DNA of 64,000 nt from Euglena gracilis (lineage: Eukaryota; Euglenida; Euglenophyceae; Euglenales): contig CP154955.1 in NCBI GenBank assembly GCA_039621445.1, positions 63,058,123-63,122,122 of the forward strand, written 5' to 3'. Within the stretch, counting starts at the first letter, position 1; every line of letters starts with the position of its first letter. Positions 20,395 through 31,043 of this stretch are shown in pieces. A program made the translations under genes and the position numbers. The notes under the pieces were generated by a model. That model was not told the origin of the DNA and ran no database searches. It saw only the letters and a program-made list of their open reading frames with translations.

Positions 20395-21010
20395 AAAGAT
20401 TTTAAAATCTTTGAAGTTTTGTCACTTTTTGGGGGCCATTTTTTGGTCAAAAATCTATTTTTCAAAAATACTTGACAATGAAGCAAAACAAAGAAAACGT
20501 CCGGGACCAAAAATGAAGCCCTTGGAATGCCCTATGCAACCATGGTTTACTTTTCCCCCAAATCTTCGTGCTCTTCGTGTAGCCCGAGTTACGGCCATTT
20601 TCGGCCAATTTTGGCCCATTTCTGCGGGCATTTTGGGCTGTTTTCGGGGTCAAAAAATCAATGTTTTCAAAATATCTCGGAAATGAAGCAAAATCAAACG
20701 AAATGTCCGGAGACCTAAATTAAAGCCCTTGGAACGCCCTATCTAATAGTGTTTTGATTTCCCCGCACCTCCCCACCTAGCCCGAAATATGGCCAATTTA
20801 CGGCCCAAAACAGCGCGGAGGGCTTGCACCTTGGCTGTTTTTGGCCCTTTTTTTGGGTGAAATATCAATTTTTCCAAAATTTTTCAAAAATCGTGAAGAA
20901 TCAAAGGAAATGTCCGGAGACCTGAAGTTGAAGCCCTTTAACTTCCCCATCTAACCGTATTTTGAATTCCCACAACTCACTGCCAAGCCCGAGTTACGGC
21001 CATTTTTCAG
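20395..21010. repeat. Degenerate tandem satellite, about 205-bp period, 3 units
   Basis: The phrase AAGCCCTTGGAA(T/C)GCCC occurs near 20515 and 20726, with a decayed form near 20931. GCCCGAGTTACGGCC or its variant occurs near 20582, 20778 and 20985. Each unit also contains ATGTCCGGAGACC or a variant. Confidence 0.7.
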
Positions 21011-21014
21011 CCGA

Positions 21015-21345
21015 TTTTGGCCATTTTGCAAGTTTTGGCCTTATTTGACTTAGTTGTTTTTGGCCATTTTTGGGTCAAAAAGTCGAAAAAAAATCGATTT
21101 TTTTTTGCCCGAAACGATGTTTTTTTGGCCTTCCAGACCCGGAAATGTTTTCGAGCCGAAAATGAGCGTTTTTCGACCCCCCGGCCCCCGTTTCTGGCCC
21201 GAAACCCATGGATTTTGGGTCAAAACCGGGTCAAAAGAAAGGCGAAATTTTTTTAGGATTTTTTTCTTTTTTTTTTTTTTTTTTTGGCCTCCCAGACCCA
21301 GAAAACCTGTTTCTGAGCCGAAAATGATGGGTTTTTGGTGATTTA
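21015..21345 (+). repeat. Repeat R1, forward copy
   Basis: Carries GCCCGAAACGATG, T-run, GGCC(T)CC-AGACCC and GAGCCGAAAATGA(G/T)G phrases in the same order as 1-430. Confidence 0.7.
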
Positions 21346-21764
21346 TGGGTCAATAAAGTCCAAAAAATTGAACAAACGGGTGTGGGAAGGTATGGTGGGG
21401 TCAATGCTCTTAACATTTCAAAAAAAAAACTGCAAGTTGACCTCCCTCGGGCCACCTACCTACTGAACTCCCAAAATTTAACAAAAATGTCGAAAACCAT
21501 GTTGAAAGGGAGGTTTTTTGGGGCCATTTCAGGGATCAGGTTTTGACCAACAATTGCTTCACCAACCCCACCAGGCCAATGAGATCCTACCACAGTCAGT
21601 GGCCAAGAAACAGGTTTAACACACACAACAGTTGCAAAGTGAAAAATTTTCGAGATGTTCGAGGGGTCCTGGTTGAGTGTGCCTTTAATTATGCAAGTCA
21701 GATTATGTTCTTCACAAGTCAAAAAAAAACTGAGCAGGGGATTGCTCAAGTCGGAGGATGCCCA

Positions 21765-21985
21765 ACCCCCCCGGGGGGGGGGGGGTCCAGCCAGCCAGCA
21801 GCTCAAATCCAGCCAGCAGCCCACGGGCTGGGAGCCCCCCAGGTGAAATAAAGTCGGGTCCAGCCCGGCCGGAGGCTGGGCCAGCCGGCCGAAGGCGGGG
21901 CCAGGCGGCCGCAGGCCGGGCCAGCTGGCCGCAGGCTGGCCAGCCGACCAGGCTGCCCAGCACACCCACCCTGCATTTTTACCCT
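21765..21985. repeat. GC-rich CAGCCAGCAGC/GGCCGCAGGC repeat block
   Basis: Starts with a G-run and CCAGCCAGCCAGCAGC, then about eight short units of the type GGCCAGC(C/T)GGCCG(C/A)AGG. It is related by its core to 18778-18985 and 23748-23904. Confidence 0.6.
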
Positions 21986-22159
21986 CATCACAACATTCGC
22001 CCTCAAAGTAGATTGTTCCTCCAGTCCCTATCCAGCCTGGTTCTAGCATCGAGTAACAAAAATGTTCTAGAAAAATTTTGTTTTCACCGACCCAGCCCCC
22101 TCCAGCCCCGGACCCCCCACCAGGGTGTGACGTAGAGCTGAGCTCTTTGGGAGACCACC

Positions 22160-22450
22160 CCGGCCCGGCCCGCGAAAAACGCTCATTTTCGGCTCAAAAA
22201 CAGTTTTTCTGGGTCAGGGAGGCCAAAAAACACGGCTTTGGGGCCAAAAATTTTTTCGATTTTTTTCGACTTTTTCGACCCGGTTTTGACCCAAAGTCAA
22301 TGGGTTGGCGGCCCAAAACGGGGTGCCGGCGGGTCGAAAAACGCTCAATTTTGGCTTGAAAACACTTTTTTTCGGGTCCGGGAGGTCAAAAATCATGGTT
22401 TTGGGCAAAAAAAATTTCGAATTTTTTCGACTTTTTGACCCAAAAATGGC
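22160..22450 (-). repeat. Repeat R1, inverted tandem copy
   Basis: Contains the reversed phrases GAAAAACGCTCATTTTCGGC, AAACAGTTTTTCTGGGTC and GGGAGG(C/T)CAAAAA, occurring twice about 150 bp apart. Confidence 0.7.
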
Positions 22451-22654
22451 TACGTCCACCGGCCAGTGGGGCGGGCCACAGCCAGGGGGGGCATAGGGGG
22501 GGGGGTCCGGGTCGGAAAAATTTTTTTCGCTCAAAAACACTTTTTTTGATGTTCTGAAGTGAAAAAAGGTGTTTTTGAGCGAAAAATTTTTTTCAAAATT
22601 TTGGGTCCCGACCTGCCACCAGACCCCCCCTCGCCCAGCTGCCCTGACGGCGCC

Positions 22655-23390
22655 CGGTGGGGTCCCCGAATACCCAAAACTGGCCCAAAATCGCACAACC
22701 AGGCCCCGGGAACCCCAAAAAACGGTCAAAACCCCCCCCTAAACCTAATGATTGACCCCCTGGTTTGGGTCCCAACTCCCCGTCTAGCCCGAGATACGGC
22801 CAATTTACGGTTTCGGGCCCCGAAATGGCCAGAACTGGCCAAACTGGCCCAAAACCCCCAAAACGGCCATATCTCGGGCTGGGCGAGGAGTTGTCCCAAA
22901 CCGCGCATACCGATCGATAGGGCGTTCCAAGGTCGTCAAATGAGGTCGCCATCACTTTTCCTCAACTCCGCAGCGTTTTCGAGATATTTTGAATTTTTCA
23001 ATTTTTTGACCCCAGCCCGCAGCCCTCGAACCCCCGTAGGGTCCCCGAATACCCAAAATGGCCCAAAATCGCACAACCAGACCCCGGGAACCCCAAAAAA
23101 CGGTCAAACCCCCCCCCTAAACCTAATGATTGACCCCCTGGTTTGGGTTCCAACTCCTCGTCTAGCCCGAGATATGGGCAAATTACGGTTTCGGGCCCCG
23201 AACGGGTCCGAAATTGCCAGAAATGGCCAAACTGGCCCAAAACCACAAAACGGCCGTATCTCGGGCTAGGCGAGGAGTCGGCCCAAACCGCGCATACCGA
23301 TCGATCGGGCGTCCCAAAGTTGTGGAACGACGTCCTCTTCACTTTTTCTCAACTCCGCGGCGTTTTCGAGATATTTTGAAATTTTCGATT
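22655..23390. repeat. 379-bp direct tandem duplication
   Basis: GTCCCCGAATACCCAAAA starts at 22662 and again at 23041. The two halves stay alignable through CCGAGATA(C/T)GG, the CGATCGAT(A/C)GGGCG phrase and a final TTTTCGAGATATTTTGAA. Confidence 0.85.
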
Positions 23391-23747
23391 TTTTGACCCC
23401 AAAATGACCCTGAAATTTCCCCGGAAAAAAAAACGGTAGACAACTTTTTTGCTCGGGCCATATCTCCGGACTGGCGGGGAGTTACGGGTAACCGAAGGGC
23501 TCTGGAGAAACTAGGGAACCTCTCCTAACCTATAGGCTATTCACTTTGGGGGCCGGAAATCCAATCACATCGATAATCCTCGGGTGCCCCGCCCTACCCA
23601 GGGGGGGGGGTGGGGGGGGGGGGGGGGGGCGGGGCAGGCGGTAGGACCGACCCCCCCGTCGCCGGGGTGGTAAGCTTCGCTCTTACTCTAAAGAGATAAG
23701 AGCTCAGCGACCCCCCCCAATTTTTTTTTCACCTCTCATCCCACCCC

Positions 23748-23904
23748 AAAATTTTCACCTCTCAGTTTCAGGGGATTTCTTAAAGACCCCCCGGGGGGTC
23801 CAGCATCCGGCTGGCAAAAAGGCTGCTGGCTGGAAACGAGCTGCTGGCTGGGCCCCCCCGGGGGGTCTTTAAGAAATCCCCTGAAACTGAGAGGTGAAAA
23901 TTTT
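23748..23904. mobile_element. Foldback element with about 50-bp perfect arms
   Basis: The left arm runs AAAATTTTCACCTCTCAG to TTTCTTAAAGACCCCCCGGG; the right arm is its exact reverse complement, ending at 23904. The loop of about 50 bases holds GGCTGCTGGCTGG and GAGCTGCTGGCTGG. A partial third arm (TTTTTTCACCTCTCA) lies just left, at 23723. No target duplication is evident. Confidence 0.8.
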
Positions 23905-24120
23905 CCAAAATTTAATATTTGGTAATCAACGTTATTCCAGGAATTAATCTCCTGGCAACATTTTTCCCCATCATACTCAAAAAAGAAATCGTTTTACATG
24001 TGGAAAAACTTGAAAACCGGTTCCCTGCACAAAGAGCCCGAAATCAGTAATTGATTTGTTGTGGTGAAAATGATAAACTGATGTGCATTTTAATTTTTTG
24101 AAGCCTTCGACCGCTTTCAG

Positions 24121-24210
24121 GTGATCAAGCGGCGGATCGACGACCTCATCGCGCGGGAGTATTTGGAGCGCGATGGAGACCGCACCAATGTCTACCGCTA
24201 TCTTGCATAG
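24121..24210 (+). CDS. Cullin, C-terminal exon with stop
   Basis: Acceptor GCTTTCAG|GTG. Reads VIKRRIDDLIAREYLERD and ends NVYRYLA followed by TAG. This is the universal cullin C-terminus (I-K-x-R-I-x-x-L-I-x-R-(D/E)-Y-(L/M)-x-R-D ... Y-x-Y-(L/V)-A). It packs against the RBX/ROC RING protein in the ligase. With the exons at 19665 and 20082 it gives a continuous in-phase C-terminal domain of the CUL1/CUL3 type; which cullin it is cannot be decided from this part. Confidence 0.88.
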   Translation: MIKRRIDDLIAREYLERDGDRTNVYRYLA

Positions 24211-25040
24211 CTCACATGGACCTCCCACAACTCACCCACTGCCCACTGCGACGTTGGAAAACTCGCAGGAAACCTGCCCTGCCATCACTCCAACCTAACA
24301 ACAACGTGCATTTGTGAAAGTTGACTGATGTGATGTTGTGTTTCAACATGTTTTGTGAAACAATCAAAAATGATTGGCATCCCTTTCTGCTGAGGTCCTT
24401 CAGCCCAGGTTTTATGACAGTTTTGCTGCCCAGCCCCTTTTCAACCAACCCCCCATGCCAACCATGATGCTGAACCCCAAAGGCGACCTTCCAAAAAAGT
24501 CACAAAAAAGCTGGGTAAAGCCCAAAAATTGGGTTTTTGGGGGTTTAACCTCATTTTTGGGGGGGAAAAATCCAATCGGCCTGCGTCTTGGCCTTTTTTC
24601 CAGAGAGATTGCAGGTGGGAGGCAGCTGGTTTTTTGTATTTCTCCAAACATCCCGGAGTTTCTGGATGTGGCATTTCTAGAAGGGAAAATTTTCCCCAAG
24701 CGTGCGGGGCGTTAGGTCCGGGGCACACTCCTGATGCTACCTTTCCCAGCCCCAATACCTTCTTAGCCTGACTCGCTTCAAACTGGGGATAGCACCTTTT
24801 CCGCATGAAACCTGCTGCCCCGCGTCTTTTTTTTAAAAAAGGCACCGCGGGCTTTGCACTTTGCCATTGTGAGGACACCGCGGGCTCCGCACTTTGCCCT
24901 TCTGAGGCCATGCCTTGCTCGCCGGCGGACTTTTGTTTGATTGCGACGCGTTGGGTTAGGAGTCACCGCTCAGTGCCTTTTCGCCCGAGTTGGCTGACTC
25001 CTAAATTACCCTTCGACACCCAGAAGGGAGGAGAGCACCC
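24211..25040. other. Gap between cullin and element A
   Basis: Contains the probable cullin 3' untranslated region and repeat-like sequence. 24830-24920 has a doubled ACCGCGGGCT(T/C) and GCACTTTGCC phrase. No gene is supported. Confidence 0.4.
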
Positions 25041-25140
25041 TAGGTTAAATTCGACTGAAAACCAAAAAATGGTATTTCAGTGATTTTCGGCCCCACTCAG
25101 GCAAATTTTTGCCAATTTTTGCGTTAGGACCCCTTTACAC
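25041..25140. repeat. Direct repeat flanking element A, left copy
   Basis: CCTAGGTTAAATTCGACTGA through GTTAGGACCCCTTTACA, differing from the 30943 copy at only a few positions (for example GCCAATTTTTGCG against GACAATTTTTGGG). Confidence 0.85.
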
Positions 25141-26959
25141 TCCCCCACTTAGAAAAATCTCGGGGAGATTTTAAAAAACGTAAGTAAAAAAGAAGGGGTC
25201 CGCACAAAAGAAACAATTTGGTTTGCGAAAAAGTGAAGTTGTTTGTGTGCGGTTGGTAAGAGCGAGAGGGGGGGGGCAGCCCAAAAGGCCACCCCGCGAA
25301 AGTAACGGCAGGGGGGGGCAGCCCAAAGGGCCACCGCACCCCGTGGGGAGACGGTGCAACGGTGCAACGCAAAGTGGCGCAACGGTGCGGATCACGGTGC
25401 GTAGCAACGGTGCGGTGCCGCCGCCTCCCGCCGCCTCACGCCGCGCTCCTTCACCGCCACGGCCCACAGCGCGTGTGTGTTGTCGTGTGTTCACACTCAC
25501 AATATGGTATGCGGTTTTTTATCCCAAACACCACACGACACTCATGCTTAGTATGACACTTTGCGGGCACCCAAGGCGGGTCGGATTGCAACTACGAAAG
25601 TTGCACGCCGAGCCACAATGGGGCCTAGGCATGGTTTCGCGTTTCCAACTCTTGCGAACCATTTTTTGACCAACCGTCATTCCAGAAATCTGATTCTTAG
25701 GCTTCAGGTTTTTTTTTGTTGTTAGGCCAGCCTTCCGTTAGGGATTCTTTCTCTTTAGGAGCAAACTCCTTTTTTTTTCTTTGGCTGGGCCCTTTTTTGT
25801 TGGGGTTTTTGCTTAGTCCCTTTTTAAGGAGCAAATTACCCTTTTTTTGAATGTTGCGCGCTTTTTTGTTGGGGGGGTTTGTTGAATTTCGTGATCTGTT
25901 GCTTGTCGCGACCAAACACCAAAAATCAAAATCAACGAAAACAACCCCGCAAACCGTGGGATTGGTTCCCCGCAATGTCAATTCATCACTCTTCCCACAA
26001 ACGTAACGGGAATGTGACTTACGGCTGTTTTTGTGGGGGGGGGGGGGTCACATCAACCCGTGCCCTCCCGGGCCATCTCTCAAATCTTGGCCCAAAATTT
26101 CCGCCCCTTAGAGAAAAAATGCGCTTGGAAAATCTGTCCACATTTTGCTTTTCAAAAAGCAAATCCAAATCTGTGAAATTCTCACCTCCTTGCCATTCCA
26201 AAAATTGTTCCTTCGAACCCAAAATTCCTTGGGGGGTAGCTACGGGAGCCTCACCGACAAAATCGTCGGCCATGTCCCATGCCTGGGCAAGTTTCTTTCC
26301 CAAAATTCTCTGGAAATTCTGCACACCGTCCTTTACGGGGGTTGGGCTCCACCTCCTCTCCGTGAATAACACCTTTAAATTCCCTAAAATTATGTCGGTA
26401 CAACACATCGACTTTTCGTTGGAACGCCCCCCACTCACTCGCCTCCGAATGAGTGGGGCTCATCCCCATTTTGTTCCTTCCAACTTTATTCCTTTCTTCC
26501 ACACAACACAACCCGAATGAATGAATAAATTCCACCTCCCACACTTGCCCAATAAAAACGTCAGATTTTGTGCGTTGGGTAAAATCGGCAGACTCAAAAT
26601 TTTCATTGGTCGACCGTTCAACCCATTTTTTCTTCTCTTTCCCCAAACGGGCGGAAGAAAATTGAAATAATTCACTTTTTTCCACTTGGGAAAATTGAGG
26701 GGGTGCAAAATGCGTTTCAACCCTCCCCTCTTCCTTTTCCACCTGAAAATTATCCACTTCCACCACCGTTTCCAGAAATCTGGGGTTCATCCAAATCCAA
26801 AATTCCTTTTCGTCATGGGTCATTCGTGAGGGGGTACCTTGGCGGACCAACACCAAACCCTCCCTCTTTGGAATATGCCTTTCCTCTTTCCCGTCAACCT
26901 GAAAAACGACCAAATCTGGGACTCGGTATTTTTTATGTGTCGTCCCACCAAAAATGTTT

Positions 26960-27400
26960 TCCCAAAGCGCTGAAAATGTCCTTTGGACCCAGGGATCGTG
27001 TACCTGCACCAAAAACCCGGACACAAACGTTTTGGAAAACCCTCCACCATTCCCCAAATACAAGTGGGCTTTTGTAGTCAAAAGGACTACATTGACAAAA
27101 ATCAACGTTCAAAAAAATCAGCCCTTTCAAAAATTCACGGTCCTTCATGAGGCCGTTTCGGGGAATTTTAATAAAAATTCTGGGGGGCTGTAAAAATTGG
27201 GTGTTGGAAAGTGTCATTTTTGTGTGAGAATCGGCATACTCCAAATTTCTTTCACACATGGTGGGGTCTTGACCATATTTCGTTTTAGGCACGGATGCAA
27301 AAGTCAAGTCCACCCCCCCTCCAGATTTTGTTCCCGTAAAAAGCTTCAAAACCTTTGGTACTTTTGACCCAAAAATTCGCTGGACTTTGTCCACAAAAGT
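26960..27400 (-). pseudogene. Relic C5-cytosine methyltransferase of element A
   Basis: The minus-strand frame at about 27355-27045 aligns by eye with the element B enzyme: VLKLFTGTKS matches the motif I region LDLFSGTNS; FLQPPRIFIKIPRNG matches YFQPRFWRIENPRFG; NVDFCQCSPFDYKSP matches DVDYCQFSCWGYQKP. The catalytic Pro-Cys motif is absent and the Glu-Asn of motif VI is replaced by Lys-Ile, so it cannot be active. It follows the gag zinc-knuckle region, as in element B. Confidence 0.6.
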
Positions 27401-29604
27401 GTTTGACTGTGGCGCAAATATTTTCCGAAACAAATTTTGCGCTGGGGGCACTTGAACAAAAGTGCTGCCCCTGAACCGTTGGCCACCACTTTTTCCTTGG
27501 GCAGTTTCCCAACCTTTGTCATTAAAATTGGTCGCCCCCCCCCCCTTGCCCCTCCCCCCCCCCCCCCATGGGCATGGGGCCCAAAACTGGGAGCGGGGGG
27601 AGCTTGATTTGCATCCAGAATTTTTGTCCAACAGTTTGAGGCATTATTCCCAACCTTAACACAACACTTACACGGTGCTCTGATTACCCAGGTTGTGTGG
27701 TTGGGGTTTGGGAGCGGTGCTTCTTTCACCTCTGAAGAATTTTTTGACAACGCCCCCCCTTCTTGAGGATTTCTGATGAAATTCTGAGAAAAATTCTCGT
27801 TTCGCGTTTTCTGAATGCATTTGGTCACCCCCAACCAAACGGGGGGTTGACTCATTTCAGGGGGGGGCACCTGGCCCTTTAAATTCCATCCCCCCTCCGT
27901 TTGTTCAAGACATCCATGTGTCATTCCCATGATTTGAATGGGGGGGAAATGAAAATCGCTGGGAGAAAACAGCAATTTTTGTCCAATTGACCACCCTTTG
28001 AGTGAAAGAAGCGAAATTTTGACCCTTGCCAACTCCTTTCTGGTTTCTTCCTCATTCTGGCTTTCATTCCTCCTTTCTTTGTGAAAAATCTGGGGAAATT
28101 CTCGTCTTAGCACGTGACAGGTGTCCGCATGAGATGGAGATTTGACAAAATTCTGAATCGTCAAAAATTCTGTCTCGAAATTCTTCCAATGATCCCCAAA
28201 AAACGTTGTTGAAAGTCTGGACAGTTTCGTTATAAAAATCTGCCAACGGAAAAAAAATTCAGGCCCGTGACCTGAAAATCTGTTGAATTTTGCCTCTTTT
28301 TTCACCATGTCCCAAAACGGGATACCAACAAAAATTGAAATCTGGCAACAAAAAACGGTGCCATCCCCCATCATCCCTACCTCTGCCCCCATCCCAGTGA
28401 GCAAAATTTGCACCGGGACCCACAAAGATGGAAATTTTTCATGCGTTTCAATGGGAAAGTCCAACACGCTTAGCTGGGGTGCATTCAAAAGGGGTATTGT
28501 TTGTGAGGCTGTTACTTCCAAACTTACGGAAGGAAAATACACCATTCTGGGGGAAACAAAAAACAGAGTGAGAGGGGTAAAAACTGTTGTGGGTTGGGTA
28601 ATGGGAACGTGCAGAGTGTGGCTTTGCCAACAGGGGGTAGAGACCACCTTATGGTGCTCCTCCCCTTTGGGCAATACCACCACTCCAGCACTGTTGCCCA
28701 AAAAAGTTGCTCCCCCTACCTCTGGGCCTAGGTTGCCCGAGTAGGGAGCGACGGGGGAGGAAATTTGAAATATTTGAAAAACCAACCCAATCACTCTCTC
28801 TGGGCTTCTCCTTCTCGTTCCTTCAGGTCCCAACCCAGAGCTTGGTCCCAACCCAGGCCTTCTCGTCATTTCAGGTCCCAACCGTGCTCCCAACCCATAG
28901 CTTGGTCCCAATCCATAGCTCCTGGGTGGGGCTGTCCTCCTTGTGCTGGCTGCTGCTGGGCCCCCCTGCACCGCCACCACAGCGGTGCGGGGGAGTGGGC
29001 CCCCAGACGCCGCCACCACAGCGACGCTGGGGTTGGGGGTCTCCCTTCCCAGGGTGTGAAAACAAAATTTGCGGCCAGTGATCTGGGCAGGGGGAAAAAA
29101 CTGTCCACTTTGACCCCCTTCCGCAATAAACTGGGATTGTGTCCGTTTGAAAATCCTGAGACCCTCCAATTGAGAAAAGCTTTGCTCAATCCCAATCACC
29201 AAAGTGGAAATTTCTACAAATCCTTGAATTTTCAGCAAAACTGCCTGAAACGGCGTTTGATTTGAGTTTTCCAAACCCAAAACTGGTAATTTCTCGTCAA
29301 AAAGTTCTTGCCTTTTGGCGCCGTTGTCCAAAGTTAAATTGGGCTGGAATCCCGCTGAATTTTGATCACTTTTGACCAAAGCGGTTTCCATTTTTGAATC
29401 TGGAGGATCTGCAGTTTTTTCCAACTTTGCCCAGGGAAATTGAAACCATTCTTCGCCCAGCACCTTAAACTGAATCATTTCGTGCATTCTCCTCCTTGCA
29501 CGTTCTTCCCAAGGATCTTTGTTTCCCCCCTCCATCTCCATTTCCACAGGAGGGGCTGAAATTTGTGTCAGGGGGACAATTCCCGTTTCTCCTCCCCCAG
29601 CCAA
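27346..29604 (-). CDS. Element A gag-like ORF, 752 codons
   Basis: Long minus-strand open frame. Near its C-terminus CKCCVKVGNNASNC has the C-x2-C-x4-H-x4-C zinc-knuckle spacing, but the histidine is Asn, so the knuckle is degenerate. It is followed by a Gly/Arg-rich run (GGGGGGARGGGRP). That order (long N-terminal region, one zinc knuckle, Gly-basic tail) is the order in element B gag. The middle has a run of GLGPSYGLGA-type short repeats. No start can be fixed; it probably continues from the upstream frame at 30712-29465. Confidence 0.5.
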   Translation of the reverse strand: MAGGGETGIVPLTQISAPPVEMEMEGGNKDPWEERARRRMHEMIQFKVLGEEWFQFPWAKLEKTADPPDSKMETALVKSDQNSAGFQPNLTLDNGAKRQELFDEKLPVLGLENSNQTPFQAVLLKIQGFVEISTLVIGIEQSFSQLEGLRIFKRTQSQFIAEGGQSGQFFPPAQITGRKFCFHTLGRETPNPSVAVVAASGGPLPRTAVVAVQGGPAAASTRRTAPPRSYGLGPSYGLGARLGPEMTRRPGLGPSSGLGPEGTRRRSPERVIGLVFQIFQISSPVAPYSGNLGPEVGGATFLGNSAGVVVLPKGEEHHKVVSTPCWQSHTLHVPITQPTTVFTPLTLFFVSPRMVYFPSVSLEVTASQTIPLLNAPQLSVLDFPIETHEKFPSLWVPVQILLTGMGAEVGMMGDGTVFCCQISIFVGIPFWDMVKKEAKFNRFSGHGPEFFFRWQIFITKLSRLSTTFFGDHWKNFETEFLTIQNFVKSPSHADTCHVLRREFPQIFHKERRNESQNEEETRKELARVKISLLSLKGWSIGQKLLFSPSDFHFPPIQIMGMTHGCLEQTEGGWNLKGQVPPPEMSQPPVWLGVTKCIQKTRNENFSQNFIRNPQEGGALSKNSSEVKEAPLPNPNHTTWVIRAPCKCCVKVGNNASNCWTKILDANQAPPAPSFGPHAHGGGGGGARGGGRPILMTKVGKLPKEKVVANGSGAALLFKCPQRKICFGKYLRHSQTLLWTKSSEFLGQKYQRF

Positions 29605-30712
29605 AAAAGGCTGATCCGTGCCCGCTCCCAGCCTGGGGCAAAAGGGAAAAATTTACCGTACGGAGGATTCCACCCATCTCCGACAAGATTGGCTGGAAAA
29701 AAAATATGAAAACCACAGCAAAAATCTGTGGCACCAGGGAAAGTTGTCCCGTACGGAGGATATCACCCATCTCCGACCGCTTTGGCTGAAAATCTGCCCA
29801 ATGCACAGGAAATTTCTGTGACGGAGAAAGGGAAAATTCACTTTTTTCACTTGAAAACTGAAAGATCCTTGGGTGAGACAACGCATGGGTTTTTTTGCGG
29901 GGGAAAATACGTGCCACTTTGTAAATGGGACCCTGCCTCCCACAATAAACCTTGCTGAAAATAGATGCCGTTGGCAAAAACTGTGGGGAGACTTCAGAAA
30001 ATTCCAGAAAACTCTGGGTCCTCATCGTAATTCTTGCTGAAATTGGCCAAGTTGATTGTGAAAAACCTTCTCGGGTCTGAAAATTCAGTGGAAACCCCGG
30101 AAAATTTGCTGGGAATTTACTTTTCTGAAAAATCTGTGGTAATGCGACAAGTAAATTTGGCCAGAAAGATCTTTCTGAAAAATCAGCAGATGGAAAAATG
30201 GAAAATTGTGGCACTGAATTTCTCCCACTTGACACTTCTAAATGCCTACCATTCTTCGGGTTCTTTAGAAGCCTTAGGGCTGTGGGTGGGGGTTGTATGC
30301 TGGCACACCAGTGTCGTGTGTTTAATGTGTCCGCCTGCTGGGGTCCACCAGCTTCAATACCGCGCGCTGAGGGGCCATTGCAGGGCCCCCCTCCACCAGC
30401 TGCAGCTTTCAATGTGAACGATGTGTTTGGGGCTTCAGCTTCAATCTTATTTCTTGTCATTCTTCTTTTACTTTCTTGTTCTTCAGCTGCCTGGCGGGCC
30501 TCGCTCTGGCCGGAGGATCCGGGTAGGACCTCCATGAAAACCCTTTCTTGGTTCGATATTTTTGCGGATCCTTCGGCCTCGGCTTTTTCTTGAGGCGGCC
30601 GCCGGGCTTCGAAGCCAAACTTTTCAGTGTTTTCTTTTTTGTCCTTGGGCTTTTTCCCTTGATCATTGAAATTCATTTTTTTTAAATTCTGGTATCTTGC
30701 ATACACAAACAA
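29465..30712 (-). CDS. Element A upstream ORF (gag N-terminus?), 415 codons
   Basis: Minus-strand frame starting with a Lys/Glu-rich region (KKMNFNDQGKKPKDKKENTE) and a charged QAAEEQESKRRMTRNKIEAE helix. It overlaps the 752-codon frame by about 140 bases in another phase. No domain is recognised. Position and composition fit the N-terminal part of a gag polyprotein broken by a frameshift, but a separate protein is possible. Confidence 0.35.
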   Translation of the reverse strand: MFVYARYQNLKKMNFNDQGKKPKDKKENTEKFGFEARRPPQEKAEAEGSAKISNQERVFMEVLPGSSGQSEARQAAEEQESKRRMTRNKIEAEAPNTSFTLKAAAGGGGPCNGPSARGIEAGGPQQADTLNTRHWCASIQPPPTALRLLKNPKNGRHLEVSSGRNSVPQFSIFPSADFSERSFWPNLLVALPQIFQKSKFPANFPGFPLNFQTREGFSQSTWPISARITMRTQSFLEFSEVSPQFLPTASIFSKVYCGRQGPIYKVARIFPRKKTHALSHPRIFQFSSEKSEFSLSPSQKFPVHWADFQPKRSEMGDILRTGQLSLVPQIFAVVFIFFFQPILSEMGGILRTVNFSLLPQAGSGHGSAFFGWGRRNGNCPPDTNFSPSCGNGDGGGKQRSLGRTCKEENARNDSV

Positions 30713-30942
30713 CTTGTTTTTTTGTAGTATTCACAAGTGCATTGGTGGGGATAAGAACCCTGTGTGTGAGATTGGGTTTGGAATTGGTGGGTTCGAGCGG
30801 GGACTTTCTTAGGTTAATTAGGGTAAATGGGCAGATCCTACTGTGGAAAATTGGTCGGCCGGTCTTGAAAATTTCAAAGAATCGGCCGTGCAAGGTCAAA
30901 AATTGAGTTCAGGCCTTCAAGCCGAACCATAAGAACCTTTCC

Positions 30943-31043
30943 CCTAGGTTAAATTCGACTGAAAACCAAAAAATGGTATTTCAGTGATTTTCGGCCCCAC
31001 TCAGGCAAATTTTTGACAATTTTTGGGTTAGGACCCCTTTACA
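30943..31043. repeat. Direct repeat flanking element A, right copy
   Basis: Second copy of the 25041-25140 sequence in the same orientation. Confidence 0.85.

Larger units (their letters stand above)
20175..24120. other. Large cullin intron made of satellites and repeats
   Basis: A 3.9-kb intron occupied almost wholly by repeats listed separately: a roughly 200-bp satellite (20395-21010), R1 copies (21015-21345 and 22160-22450), a CAGCCAGCAGC repeat (21765-21985), a 379-bp tandem duplication (22655-23390) and a foldback (23748-23904). Confidence 0.65.

Noticed and set aside
25041-25140. Complete LTRs of element A
   Set aside because: Only about 100 bp are shared, without TG...CA ends, PBS or PPT beside them. 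Called flanking direct repeats only.
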